Source of the DNA: Streptomyces stelliscabiei
Lineage (GTDB): Bacteria > Actinomycetota > Actinomycetes > Streptomycetales > Streptomycetaceae
Assembly: GCF_014873495.1 (NCBI RefSeq)
Contig: NZ_JADBGF010000001.1
Location: 9,362,001 to 9,426,000 of the forward strand
DNA: 64,000 bases
Direction of reading: 5' to 3'
A model generated the notes under the pieces. That model saw only the letters and a program-made list of their open reading frames with translations, made no database searches and had not been told where the DNA came from. Positions within the stretch are counted from its first letter, which is position 1. Every line of letters begins with the position of its first letter. Both the position numbers and the translations under genes were made by a program. Shown piece after piece: positions 7,428 to 16,235 of the stretch.

Positions 7428-9665
7428 TCATCGCTCCCTGACCAGTTGGGCGTACGCGCCGCCGCGTGCCAGCAGTTCCTCGTGCCGGCCCCGCTCCACG
7501 ATCGTGCCGTGCCGCAGGACGACGATCTCGTCGCTGTCGCGGACCGTGCTGAGCCGGTGGGCGATCACCACACAGGCGCAGCCGCGCTTGCGCAGACTGT
7601 CCATGACGGTCAGCTCGGTCTCCGCGTCCAGCGCGCTGGTCACCTCGTCGAGGATGAGGATGCTGGGTCTGCGGACCAACGCCCGCGCGATCTCCAGCCG
7701 TTGGCGCTGACCGCCGGAGAAGTTCCGTCCGTCCTGCTCGACCCTGCTGTGGATGCCGCCCGGACGGCGGGTCACCACGTCGTACAGGGCCGCGTCCCGC
7801 AGCGCCTCCACGACGGCCTCGTCCGGGATCGAGGGGTCCCACAGGGCCACGTTGTCGCGGACCGTGCCCTCGAAGAGGAAGACCTCCTGGTCGACGAAGG
7901 AGACCGAGGCGGCCAGTGCTCCCCTCGGGATGTCCTCCAGACGCCGGCCGTCGATCCGGATCACCCCCTCCCAGGGGGTGTACAGGCCGGAGAGCAGCCG
8001 GGACACCGTCGACTTGCCGCTGCCCGAGCCGCCGACCAGCGCCACCTGCTGACCGGGGCCGACGGTGAGGTCGAAGCCGGTGAGCAGGGGCTTGTCGAGG
8101 GGGCTGTAGCCGAAGGAGATGTTCTCCAGCTCCACATGCCCCTGCAGCCTGCGGGTGGACCCGGCGGCGTCCGGGCGGGCGTACAGCGGGTCGGCCCGGA
8201 AGTTCTCGACGTCCTTGAGGCGGGCCACGTCCGCCGCGAAGTCCTGGATGCGGCCCGCGACGCCGTTGAGACGGGTGATCGGCGCGGTGAACCGGGTGAC
8301 CAGGGCCTGGAAGGCCACCAGCAGGCCCACGGAGATATGGCCCTCGACCGCCCGCATGCCGCCGATCCAGAGGATGAGCGCGCTGTTGAGCGTGGCGAGG
8401 GTCGGGGCGACGACCCCCAGCCAGGCGCTCGGCACACCGAGCCGCTGCTGTTCCTCCAGCGTGGTGGCGTGCTGCCCGGCCCACTTGCGGAAGTAGCCCT
8501 CCTCGCCGCCGGTCGCCTTCATCGTCTCGATCAGCTGCAGACCGGTGTACGCCGTGTTGGTCAGCCGGGCGTTGTCGGCGCGCAGCTTCGCCGTACGGGT
8601 CGCGCGCAGCCGGATCACCACCCGCATCGCCACCACGTTCAGCAGCGCCACCGCGATGCCGACGAAGGTGAGCTGCGGGTCGTAGGTATAGAGGAGTACG
8701 GCGTAGAGGACGACGACGACCGCGTCCACGCCGGCGGCGGCGAGGTCGCGGGCCAGGGTCTCGGCGACCGCGTCGTTGGACTGCAGCCGCTGGACGAGGT
8801 CGGCGGGGCTGCGCTGGGAGAAGAAGGTGACGGGCAGTCGCAGCAGGTGACGCAGGAAGCGGGCGCTGGACAGGGTGGAGGAGATCAGACGGCCGCGCAG
8901 CAGGTTGGCCTGTTGCAGCCAGGTCAGCAGGACCGTCAGCAGCACGCACGCGCCCATCGACCCGAACAGCACACCCAGCAGGGAGGTCTGGCCGCCGATC
9001 AGGAACATGTCGATGTAGGTGCGGCTCAGCGCGGGCACCGCGGCGCCGACCGCCACCAGCAGCAGGCTGGCGAGGACGGCGGCGGGCAGGGTGCCGGCCG
9101 TGCCGCGCATCCGGGCGGGCATGGCGCCGAGGACACCGGGTCTGCGGCCGCCCTCGGCGAAGTCGTCGCCGGGCTCCATCACCAGGACGACCCCGGTGAA
9201 GGAGGCGTCGAACTCCTCCATGGGCACGAACCGGCGCCCCTTGCCGGGGTCGTTGATGTGCACACCGCGTCGGCCGAGGCGGCGCCCCATGCCGTCGTAG
9301 ACGACGTAGTGGTTGAACTCCCAGAAGAGGATCGCCGGCGCCCGCACCTCGGCGAGGGCGGCCACGTCCATCTGCATGCCCTTGGCCGTCAGCCCGTGAC
9401 TGCGGGCCGCCTTCAGGACGTTGCTGGCACGGGAGCCGTCCCGGGAGACACCGCAGGCGATGCGCAGTTCCTCCAGCGGTACGTGCCGTCCGTAATGGCC
9501 GAGGACCATGGCGAGGGAGGCGGCGCCGCACTCCACGGCCTCCATCTGCAGGACGGTCGGGGTGCGCACGGCCCGCTGCCCGCCCCTGGGTGTCGGGGGC
9601 TTGCGCGGGGCGGCCTTGCGTCTGCCGCGCGTCGGCGGCCGGGCGGTGTCCTCGGTCGCGGTCAC
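7428..9665 (-). CDS. NHLP-type export ABC transporter with C39 peptidase domain
   Basis: A 745-residue peptidase-containing ABC transporter (NHLM_micro_ABC1 type). After a basic N-terminus comes a C39 peptidase domain (about 37-165) with catalytic Cys46 in MEAVECGAASLAMVLGHYG, His119 in FNHYVVYDG and Asp in the INDPGKG motif. The domain should cut precursors after a double-glycine leader. The membrane domain follows (about 190-480) and then the ATPase: GGSGSGKST, FSGGQRQRLEIARAL and ILILDEVTSALD. I chose the GTG at 9665, whose GTGA overlaps the HlyD stop codon; longer in-frame extensions would run through the HlyD gene. Its substrate is most likely the GG-leader peptide encoded at 10571-10786. 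Confidence 0.93.
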   Translation of the reverse strand: MTATEDTARPPTRGRRKAAPRKPPTPRGGQRAVRTPTVLQMEAVECGAASLAMVLGHYGRHVPLEELRIACGVSRDGSRASNVLKAARSHGLTAKGMQMDVAALAEVRAPAILFWEFNHYVVYDGMGRRLGRRGVHINDPGKGRRFVPMEEFDASFTGVVLVMEPGDDFAEGGRRPGVLGAMPARMRGTAGTLPAAVLASLLLVAVGAAVPALSRTYIDMFLIGGQTSLLGVLFGSMGACVLLTVLLTWLQQANLLRGRLISSTLSSARFLRHLLRLPVTFFSQRSPADLVQRLQSNDAVAETLARDLAAAGVDAVVVVLYAVLLYTYDPQLTFVGIAVALLNVVAMRVVIRLRATRTAKLRADNARLTNTAYTGLQLIETMKATGGEEGYFRKWAGQHATTLEEQQRLGVPSAWLGVVAPTLATLNSALILWIGGMRAVEGHISVGLLVAFQALVTRFTAPITRLNGVAGRIQDFAADVARLKDVENFRADPLYARPDAAGSTRRLQGHVELENISFGYSPLDKPLLTGFDLTVGPGQQVALVGGSGSGKSTVSRLLSGLYTPWEGVIRIDGRRLEDIPRGALAASVSFVDQEVFLFEGTVRDNVALWDPSIPDEAVVEALRDAALYDVVTRRPGGIHSRVEQDGRNFSGGQRQRLEIARALVRRPSILILDEVTSALDAETELTVMDSLRKRGCACVVIAHRLSTVRDSDEIVVLRHGTIVERGRHEELLARGGAYAQLVRER

Positions 9666-10468
9666 GGGAGCAGCCAATCGATCGGACGCTCGTCGGCCAG
9701 CCGGATCGAACCCGTGGCCATGGTCATGGAGGCCAGCTCGAACGGCGGCCCGTCCTGCGAGGACCACCTGTAGCCCGACTCCGTCGAGGCCTTCCGGTCC
9801 AGCCGTACGGTGACGGCCACCGGCCGGCCCTTCGCGGTGAACTGCTCGCCCAGCCGGCTGTCCCCGAGGAACGCGCCGATCGACTGCGGGGTCTGCGCGG
9901 CGCGGTCCACCTTCGTCACATGGCCGCGCAGCACGCCGTACCGGCGGGTGGGCGCCGACTGCACGGTCAGGTCCACGGGGGCGTCCTCGGGGATCGAGGC
10001 GGCGTTCTCGGCGGGGACGTACACCGTCGCCCAGAGCGGGTCGTCGGCGTGGGCGACCTTCTCGATCGCCGCGACGTCGTCGCCGGTGCGGATGATCCGG
10101 CCGATCGTCGCGGCGAGCGCGGAGACCCGGCCGGCCGCGACGGACCGTACGACGGTCTCGCCGCCGGCGGTGGCGACCTTGACGACGGGGGCCCTGGCGG
10201 GCAGCCGCTCGCCCTGTCGCGCGAGCACGGCGGTGACCTGGCCGGCCACCGGGCTCTGCAGGATGTAGCTGCCCTGCCCGTGGGTGAGGACGGCGGGAGC
10301 GCCGACCGTGGAGGCGACGGAACCCGTGACGGCCCACACGGACGCGGCGGCCATGGCGACCACCGTCACGGACAGCACCAGCCAGCCCTGCGGGCGGGCG
10401 AAACGCACCGGCAGGTCGAGTTCCTCCGGTGACTGGAGCTTGGCGAGGGCCTGTTGGCGGAACTGCAC
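9662..10468 (-). CDS. HlyD-like secretion protein of the NHLP export system
   Basis: A 268-residue membrane-fusion protein with one N-terminal membrane helix (about 27-50, WLVLSVTVVAMAAASVWAV) and a compact lipoyl/barrel-sandwich region (SPVAGQVTAVLARQGERLPA, then SVAAGRVSALAATIGRIIRTGD). It belongs to the short actinobacterial NHLM secretion-protein group, which in Gram-positive cells is thought to work with the two ABC proteins rather than with an outer-membrane channel. It overlaps the next gene by four bases (GTGA) and is preceded by a strong hairpin that separates it from the precursor gene. Confidence 0.88.
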   Translation of the reverse strand: MQFRQQALAKLQSPEELDLPVRFARPQGWLVLSVTVVAMAAASVWAVTGSVASTVGAPAVLTHGQGSYILQSPVAGQVTAVLARQGERLPARAPVVKVATAGGETVVRSVAAGRVSALAATIGRIIRTGDDVAAIEKVAHADDPLWATVYVPAENAASIPEDAPVDLTVQSAPTRRYGVLRGHVTKVDRAAQTPQSIGAFLGDSRLGEQFTAKGRPVAVTVRLDRKASTESGYRWSSQDGPPFELASMTMATGSIRLADERPIDWLLP

Positions 10469-10518
10469 GGGACTTCCCTCACCTGCGCGACTCGGGAGGA
10501 GGACGTTCGAGCACCGGA

Positions 10519-10552
10519 GAGTCCCGGAACCTGTCAGGTGGTTCCGGGACTC
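10519..10552 (-). terminator. Perfect hairpin between precursor and export genes
   Basis: The arms GAGTCCCGGAACC and GGTTCCGGGACTC are perfectly complementary over 13 bp around an 8-base loop. It lies 18 bp after the precursor stop and 50 bp before the HlyD start, inside the operon. It is therefore more likely a partial terminator or mRNA-stabilising end for the precursor message than a full stop. Confidence 0.85.
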
Positions 10553-10570
10553 AGCGGCACAGGGGCTCGA

Positions 10571-10786
10571 TCAGAGACCGGCGACCAGGCTCGTGACCGG
10601 GGCGGTGTTCAGACCGGTGACACCCTCGACGGTGCCGACGGCCGTGTTCACCAGGCCGGAGACCGGAGCGACGCCGTCCACCAGGCCGGTGACGGTGCCG
10701 ACGGCGTTGACGGACAGGCCACCGGAAACGGCGTCGAGGGCGGCGTCCGAGATCTCGGCGGTCTCGACCTGGGGGGTGGAGTTCAT
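10571..10786 (-). CDS. Double-glycine-leader peptide precursor with Cys-free repeat core
   Basis: A 71-residue precursor. The 23-residue leader (MNSTPQVETAEISDAALDAV, then SGG) ends in a Gly-Gly site suited to the C39 peptidase three genes on. Predecessors with this leader are often labelled type A2 lanthipeptide. However, the 48-residue core has no Cys and no aromatic residue; it is made of Val, Gly, Thr, Ser, Leu and Ala and contains two imperfect repeats, each beginning AVGTV. It therefore cannot form lanthionine bridges. I chose the ATG at 10786 behind AGGGAAG; an in-frame ATG ten codons earlier is possible. No modifying enzyme lies next to it, so it may be an unmodified amphipathic bacteriocin or be modified in trans. 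Confidence 0.8.
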   Translation of the reverse strand: MNSTPQVETAEISDAALDAVSGGLSVNAVGTVTGLVDGVAPVSGLVNTAVGTVEGVTGLNTAPVTSLVAGL

Positions 10787-11548
10787 GGGGGAACTTCCCT
10801 TCGTATAGCTCTTCATAGGGGGGAGCGGCCCCCTTCTGGGGACAGAACGACGGCCGCGCACGGGGATGCCCGCTCTCGTCTCCGAGAGTCCGGCGGCCCC
10901 CGCGGTGCGATGGACTAAAGCAGATCGCCGCCGCGCATCTCCAATCAACATGGCCCCCCACCAGCGCACTTGGTGACCATGGCGGTTTATCCGTGCAGGG
11001 CCGCGCACGTGTTGGGGCCAGCTTCTTCACACCGATCCCGGCATCGTCATAGGTCGTTCATGGCCCGCCGGAAAGCGAAAGGGACAGTCCCGCCCCAAAG
11101 GCACGGCACCCGCGCCGGCCCTGTGCAGAACCGTCGTCGACCGTGACCCCGCCGAGTATTCGGTGTGGAGATTCGCCGAAGCCGGTTTCCGGTCCGACAT
11201 CGACGACGGAGGGCCACCGGCCGGTCGCCGAATGTGCGGGGCCGGGCAGTCGGCCGCCCCGCCCGCGACGGATCGCGAAAGTGCGTCCGAGGAGGGCCGG
11301 AGGGGTCCGGAGGAGGGCTGCAGCCGTCGCCGCGGAGGGGCTCCGCGGCCTCGACGGGCCCGTGCGTGCGGGAAGTCGTGACATGGCGGGCGAACTGGGG
11401 GCGTAGCGCGCTTTGCGAAATGGAAGACCGGAATCTTTTTGCGGAGCGTTGAACACCCCACCGGAACCATCCGTACCAACTGGCAACCAGGCGCCCCCAG
11501 TTCACCCGCACGACGGCGGTACGGACCCCGTCCCCAGGAGGTCAAGAG
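10787..11548. other. Intergenic region between divergent precursor and protease genes
   Basis: About 760 bp without a convincing gene: the short open frames on either strand lack the third-position bias of their neighbours. It should hold the promoter of the export operon (minus strand) and that of the protease (plus strand). The only compact symmetry I see is CTCTCGTCTCCGAGAG at 10873-10888, an operator-like or 5'-UTR hairpin about 90 bp upstream of the precursor start. The stretch is slightly less GC-rich than its surroundings. Confidence 0.5.
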
Positions 11549-12991
11549 TTGAGTCACAAACGAGCCACCAAGCGTAAGGCGTTCATAGCCGCAGGCGGCG
11601 TGGCGGCGCTCGGCGCGGCAGCCCTCATCCTGCCCAACGCGATGGCGTCCCAGACGGAGTCGAAGGACGCCGCCCCGAAGACGCTCGCCGCGAGTGACGC
11701 CTCGGACCTCGCCTCCCAGCTCCGGGAGGCACTCGGTGACGCGTTCGCAGGCGCGTACTACGACTCGGCCGAGAAGCAGCTCATCATCAACGTCATCGAC
11801 GGCCTCCAGATCGACGGCGACGACAACGACGTGATCGTCCAGGCCCAGTCGGCCGGTGCGGAGGTCCGTGAGGTCGAGAACAGCTGGTCCGAGCTGCAGA
11901 AGGGCGCGGCGACGCTGAAGGCGAAGGCCAGCGTCCCCGGCACCGCCTGGGCGATCGACCCCCGCACCAACAAGATCCAGGTCACCGCCGACTCCACGGT
12001 CACGGGCGAGAACTGGGACACCATCGAGTCGGCCACCAAGTCGCTCGGCACGGGCATGGCGACCATCAAGAAGTCCGCCGGCACCTTCAAGACGTTCCTG
12101 GAGGGCGGCGACGCCATCTTCGGCGGCGGCGCGCGCTGCTCGGCCGGCTTCAACGTCGTCAACGCCGAAGGCGCCCCGGCCTTCCTGACCGCCGGTCACT
12201 GCGGAGTCGTCGAGGCCGAGTGGTCCGAGGAGGAGGGCGGCGCCCCGATCGCCACGGTGGACGCCGCGACCGCCACCTTCCCCGGCGCCGGTGACTTCGC
12301 CCTGGTCAACTACGACGACCCGGCGACCCAGGCGGCCAGCACGGTCGACCTCGGCAACGGCCAGACGGTCGACATCAAGGCGGCCGGCGAGGCCGAGGTC
12401 GGCCTCCAGGTCTTCCGCATGGGCAGCACCACCGGTCTCGCCGACGGCCAGGTGACCGGTCTCGAAGCCACGGTGAACTACCCCGAGGGCACGGTCACCG
12501 GTCTCATCCAGACCGACGTCTGCGCCGAGCCCGGCGACAGCGGCGGCTCGCTGTTCACCGAGGACGGCCAGGCCATCGGCCTGACCTCCGGCGGCAGCGG
12601 CGACTGCACGGTCGGCGGCGAGACCTTCTTCCAGCCGGTCACCACCGCCCTCGCGGCGGTCGGCGCGACCCTCGGCGACGCGGGCGCGGGCGCCGGTGAG
12701 GAGGCCGCCGGCGGTGCCGGTGACGCCGCGGGTGCCGGCGAGCAGGCCGACGGCGGTGCCGCCGCCGGTGCCGGTCAGGAAGAGGGCGCGGCCGCCGCGG
12801 GCGCAGGCGAGGAAGAGGGCGCGGCCGCGGCCGGTGCGGGCGAGGAGCAGGGCGTCGTGGGCGGTGCCGGTGACGCCGGCGCCGCGGCCGGTGCCGGTGA
12901 CGACGCCGGAGCGGACCAGCAGCACGACCAGGGTGTCGGCGACCAGGGCGCCGAGCAGCAGGGTGCCGAGCAGCAGGGCGTCCGGCAGTAG
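11549..12991 (+). CDS. Secreted S1 serine protease (streptogrisin/alpha-lytic type) with low-complexity tail
   Basis: A 480-residue exported chymotrypsin-fold protease. The N-terminus is a signal sequence (basic MSHKRATKRK, then a hydrophobic stretch to about residue 33). A pro-region follows to about 185 (alpha-lytic-type repeats around VPGTAWAIDPRTNKI). In the mature domain the triad is His217 (TAGHCG), Asp249 (GDFALV) and Ser331 (GDSGGS), with paired Cys in RCSAGF and DCTVGG. From about residue 375 the chain becomes a 105-residue tail of GAGEE-, GAA- and AEQQG-type repeats with no hydrophobic anchor. The start is TTG at 11549, eight bases after a perfect AGGAGG. A related protease at 58329 instead ends in a membrane helix. 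Confidence 0.92.
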   Translation: MSHKRATKRKAFIAAGGVAALGAAALILPNAMASQTESKDAAPKTLAASDASDLASQLREALGDAFAGAYYDSAEKQLIINVIDGLQIDGDDNDVIVQAQSAGAEVREVENSWSELQKGAATLKAKASVPGTAWAIDPRTNKIQVTADSTVTGENWDTIESATKSLGTGMATIKKSAGTFKTFLEGGDAIFGGGARCSAGFNVVNAEGAPAFLTAGHCGVVEAEWSEEEGGAPIATVDAATATFPGAGDFALVNYDDPATQAASTVDLGNGQTVDIKAAGEAEVGLQVFRMGSTTGLADGQVTGLEATVNYPEGTVTGLIQTDVCAEPGDSGGSLFTEDGQAIGLTSGGSGDCTVGGETFFQPVTTALAAVGATLGDAGAGAGEEAAGGAGDAAGAGEQADGGAAAGAGQEEGAAAAGAGEEEGAAAAGAGEEQGVVGGAGDAGAAAGAGDDAGADQQHDQGVGDQGAEQQGAEQQGVRQ

Positions 12992-13106
12992 GCGGACACC
13001 CCCCGCACGTGGACGACGGCCCGGGCTCAGCGGCCACTGACCCCCGGCCCGTCACCCCACGACCCGCCTGCCGGCCCCACCCCAGCGGTGCGGCCGGCAG
13101 GTGGAA

Positions 13107-13138
13107 CGGTCCGGCCCTCCGGCGGGAGGGCCGGACCG
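13107..13138. terminator. Bidirectional terminator hairpin
   Basis: CGGTCCGGCCCTCC pairs perfectly with GGAGGGCCGGACCG (14 bp, 4-base loop), followed by CTTTC on the plus strand. It lies between the converging protease and phosphatase genes. Confidence 0.88.
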
Positions 13139-13203
13139 CTTTCGTCCGTCCGCCGCGCTTTCGTCCGTACGGCGAAGACCCCCGACCCGCGGCACGCGGG
13201 CGG

Positions 13204-15348
13204 TCACCCGGCGGCGCCCGTGGCCCGCAGCAACAGCAGGGCCACGTCGTCCGCTCGCTCCTCCGCCGCCTCCGTCTCCCGTACGAGACGGTCGGCGAGC
13301 CATTCCAGGGGCCGCTCCCCGGCCGTCGACAGCCGCTCCCCGAGAGCAGCCAGCGCGTCCTCGATGTCCACCCCGGGCGACTCGATCAGCCCGTCGGTGT
13401 ACAGGACCAGCACCGACCCCGGTGTCAGCGCCACCTCGGTCGTCGGATACGTCGCCGACGCGTCGATGCCGAGCAGCGGACCACCGGCGAGGTCCAGCAC
13501 CCGCACCTTCCCGTCCGGCCGGCGCAGCAACGGCGGCGGATGCCCCGCCCGCGCCATGACGGCCGTCCCGTGCGCCGGGTCGAGCCGCAGATACAGACAG
13601 CTCGCGAACAGCTCCGAACCCAGGTCGATCAGCAGCCGGTTGGTGCTGCTCATCACCTCCCCCGGTGAGTGCCCGACGGTCGTGTACGCGCGGACCGCCG
13701 TACGGATCTGCCCCATCAGGCCCGCCGCCGTCACGTTGTGCCCCTGCACGTCCCCGATCACGGCGGAGGCCCGCCCGTGCGAGAGGACCAGGTCGAAGAA
13801 GTCGCCGCCGATGTCCATGCCCCGGGTGGCGGGCAGATAGCGGGAGGCGGCCTCGATTCCCGGGATCGACGGCAGCGAGTGCGGCAGCAGGGCCTGCTGC
13901 AGACCGTGCGCGAGCTGGTGCTTGGCGTCGTACAGCAGCGCCCGCTCCAGGGCCTGGGCGATCAGCCCGCTGAGGCTGGTCAGCACCGCGCGCTCGTCGG
14001 CGGGGAAGGGATGCGGCTCCGCGTACCCGAGCACCCAGGTACCCACCGGCCGCCCCGAGGCGATCAGCGGGATGTACGCCCAGGCGCTGAGCCCGTCCGG
14101 GGTGTCCTGCCGCACCGGGTACAGGTGCTCCAGCTGCTGCCGGGACTCGAAGAAGGCCGGCACCCCGGTGGTCAGGGCGTGCGCCCCGGGCATCGGCGCG
14201 GTGAGCGGGGTGCCGTCGAAGCGTTCCACGAGGTGCGGGTCGGCGTAGCCGCGATGGCCGAGCACATGCAGCCGCCCGGCACGCGAGCCGTACATCACGA
14301 GGGCCTGCCCGCCGATGGCCGGGACGATCTCGTCGGCGACCAGTTCCACCACGTCCTGCACGCCCACCGCCTCGGTGAGCGCGCTCGCCAGCGCCAGTAC
14401 GTGGTGGATGGTCACCAGGCGGCCCGGCCCGTCGCCCTCCACCCGCGCGGCGTGCTCGGCCTCGGCGACCGCGCGGGCCCGCGAGATCCGTACGCTCAGC
14501 CCGTTCGACCCCGGGTACAGCCGGAACGACAGCCAGTCGCTCGGTGGCCGGAGCGCCACGAACGACGTCACGTGCTGACTCATCAGCGCCGCCCGGTACC
14601 GGTCCTCGTACGCCGGATCGTTGAGCCACGGCACCGACACCCACAGCTGGGTGCCCAGCAGACCGCTCACCGGGATGCCGAGCAGTTCGGCCGTGGACGC
14701 GTTGGCGAAGGTGATCCGCCCGTGCAGGTCGAGCGCGCACATGCCGTACGGCAGCCGCGCCACCATCCGCGCCGCCTCCACCGTGCCGAGCGTCCCCGCG
14801 ACCATGGTCGCCGACGGCGCCGACAGGTCCGGCTCCGGCAGCACCGGGCGGCCCTCCTCCTCCGCGCGCCGCAGCCGCTTGGCGAGCCGGTCGCAGGCCG
14901 AGGTCAGCTGGTCCCGCTCGCGTTCGCTCAGCTCCGGCGGGTGGGAGCCGGGCCAGGTGAGGAAGACGGCGCCGTAGGTGGTGTCGCGGGTCGCCACCGG
15001 CAGCGCGGCCAGGGCGAACGGATAGGGCAGGACCACGGCGATCCGGGGATAGCGGCGGGCCATCTGCTCCTCGCCGCTGACCCACACCAGACGCTGTCCC
15101 CGCACCGCCTCGGAGACGGGGACGGGGGCGCTCAGCCCCACCCGCTCCCACGGCGCGGCGAACGACCTCGGCAGTCCCGCCATGACCGCCATCTCCAGGA
15201 CCGGCTCGTCCGGCGCCAGCAGATACACCGCCCCGGAGTGGGCCCCGACGTCGTCCATCATCGAGGCCAGCGCCAGGGAGAGCAGCGGATGGCCGACACG
15301 GCCCGTCTCCACGGTCGTCCGCCCCGCGGACGCATGGACGTCGGACAT
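13204..15348 (-). CDS. GAF/PAS-domain PP2C (SpoIIE-type) serine phosphatase
   Basis: A 714-residue cytoplasmic phosphatase. Order of domains: GAF-like (about 20-165), PAS-like (about 205-310, LPYGMCALDLHGRITFANAS), second GAF (about 335-480) and PP2C/SpoIIE catalytic domain (about 500-710) with GDFFDLV, IGDVQGHN, VLYTDGLIE and RADDVALLLL, which carry the metal-binding Asp residues. Such proteins dephosphorylate anti-anti-sigma factors in response to signals. There is no anti-sigma-type kinase domain, unlike the relative at 23288. The start ATG lies eight bases after GGAGG; longer in-frame versions lack a ribosome site. It is divergent from ramR. Confidence 0.9.
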   Translation of the reverse strand: MSDVHASAGRTTVETGRVGHPLLSLALASMMDDVGAHSGAVYLLAPDEPVLEMAVMAGLPRSFAAPWERVGLSAPVPVSEAVRGQRLVWVSGEEQMARRYPRIAVVLPYPFALAALPVATRDTTYGAVFLTWPGSHPPELSERERDQLTSACDRLAKRLRRAEEEGRPVLPEPDLSAPSATMVAGTLGTVEAARMVARLPYGMCALDLHGRITFANASTAELLGIPVSGLLGTQLWVSVPWLNDPAYEDRYRAALMSQHVTSFVALRPPSDWLSFRLYPGSNGLSVRISRARAVAEAEHAARVEGDGPGRLVTIHHVLALASALTEAVGVQDVVELVADEIVPAIGGQALVMYGSRAGRLHVLGHRGYADPHLVERFDGTPLTAPMPGAHALTTGVPAFFESRQQLEHLYPVRQDTPDGLSAWAYIPLIASGRPVGTWVLGYAEPHPFPADERAVLTSLSGLIAQALERALLYDAKHQLAHGLQQALLPHSLPSIPGIEAASRYLPATRGMDIGGDFFDLVLSHGRASAVIGDVQGHNVTAAGLMGQIRTAVRAYTTVGHSPGEVMSSTNRLLIDLGSELFASCLYLRLDPAHGTAVMARAGHPPPLLRRPDGKVRVLDLAGGPLLGIDASATYPTTEVALTPGSVLVLYTDGLIESPGVDIEDALAALGERLSTAGERPLEWLADRLVRETEAAEERADDVALLLLRATGAAG

Positions 15349-15632
15349 GCCCACCACCTCCTCGCACGGCCGCGCGACGGTTCCAGGGTCCAGGCTCCTC
15401 CTAGGGGGCCGCCCACGCACGGCGAGCGCCCGCCCGGACGAACCGCCGTACCCCCTCCCGCCCGGCCCATGCCCCCTCGCCTGATGCGCGCGCTCGCGCA
15501 CGGGCGCCGCGAGTGCGCCCCCGCGCCCCCCAATGGCTGGTTCTCCGTGCCCTGGCGTGTGGTCGGGGACGCCGACAATGGGCACGCGCTTGGGGCGGAG
15601 GACATCGGTGGGCCGGGAGGCGGAGGGCGAAC

Positions 15633-16235
15633 GTGATCGGGGTACTGCTCGTGCACGACGAATGTCTGGTCAGGTCGGTCCTCGCGGAGTGGCTGCGCCA
15701 GGAACCCGACCTGATGGTGCACGACGCGTCCTGGCGCGCGGCGCCGGGCCGTGTCCGGTCCCTGCGGCCGGACGTCTGCGCGGCGGACCTGGACTGCGCC
15801 GACGCGGTCGGCATCCCGCCCCTCGGCGACCTGCGCGGCGCGGGCGGCCCCGCCCCCGGGCTGCTGGTCCTGGCCCACGCGGGCAGACCCGGCCTGCTGA
15901 AGCGCGCGGCGGAGGCCGGGGCCCTCGGGTACGTGGACAAGAAGGGCTCGCCCCGGCGGCTGGTGTCGGCGATACGCGAGGTCGCCCGGGGGCAACGCTT
16001 CGTCGACGACTCCCTCGGCTTCGGATTCCTCAAGGCCGCCGAGATGCCGTTCACGCGCCGCGAGCTGAGCGTGTTATCCCTGGCCGCCGAGGGTGCCTCG
16101 GTGGCCGAGATCGCCGGCAGCCTGCACCTTTCCCACGGGACCGTGCGCAACTACATGGCCGCCATCACCCGTAAGACGGGGGCGCGCAACAGGATCGACG
16201 CCATCCGGATCTCGCAGGGGGAGGGCTGGCTCTGA
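15633..16235 (+). CDS. ramR: RamR/AmfR-type response regulator of the lanthipeptide locus
   Basis: A 200-residue LuxR-family regulator. The N-terminal receiver domain has its acceptor Asp in VCAADLDCAD and the conserved Lys in GYVDKKGSP. The C-terminal HTH runs from about 145 (FTRRELSVLSLAAEGASVAE, then IAGSLHLSHGTVRNYM). Length and position beside ramC/S/A/B genes match RamR (S. coelicolor) and AmfR (S. griseus), the activator of the SapB operon in aerial growth. No sensor kinase is adjacent, as in those species. The start is GTG at 15633 behind GGAGG-CGGAGG. The last 162 bases overlap, on the opposite strand, the 3' end of the ramB-like gene. The likely target is the repeat pair at 23116-23152. 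Confidence 0.88.
   Translation: MIGVLLVHDECLVRSVLAEWLRQEPDLMVHDASWRAAPGRVRSLRPDVCAADLDCADAVGIPPLGDLRGAGGPAPGLLVLAHAGRPGLLKRAAEAGALGYVDKKGSPRRLVSAIREVARGQRFVDDSLGFGFLKAAEMPFTRRELSVLSLAAEGASVAEIAGSLHLSHGTVRNYMAAITRKTGARNRIDAIRISQGEGWL

Noticed and set aside
6582..9773. 1063-codon plus-strand frame across the ABC genes
   Set aside because: No recognisable domain and it runs antisense through two well-supported transporter genes.
10571..10786. Type A2 lanthipeptide label for the GG-leader peptide
   Set aside because: The core contains no cysteine, so lanthionine rings cannot form; only the leader resembles that group.
10787..11548. Small genes in the precursor/protease gap
   Set aside because: The short frames lack ribosome sites, codon bias and recognisable domains.
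13052..15367. Alternative minus-strand frame over the first phosphatase
   Set aside because: Another frame of the same DNA; the 714-residue frame has all PP2C motifs and a proper GGAGG site.
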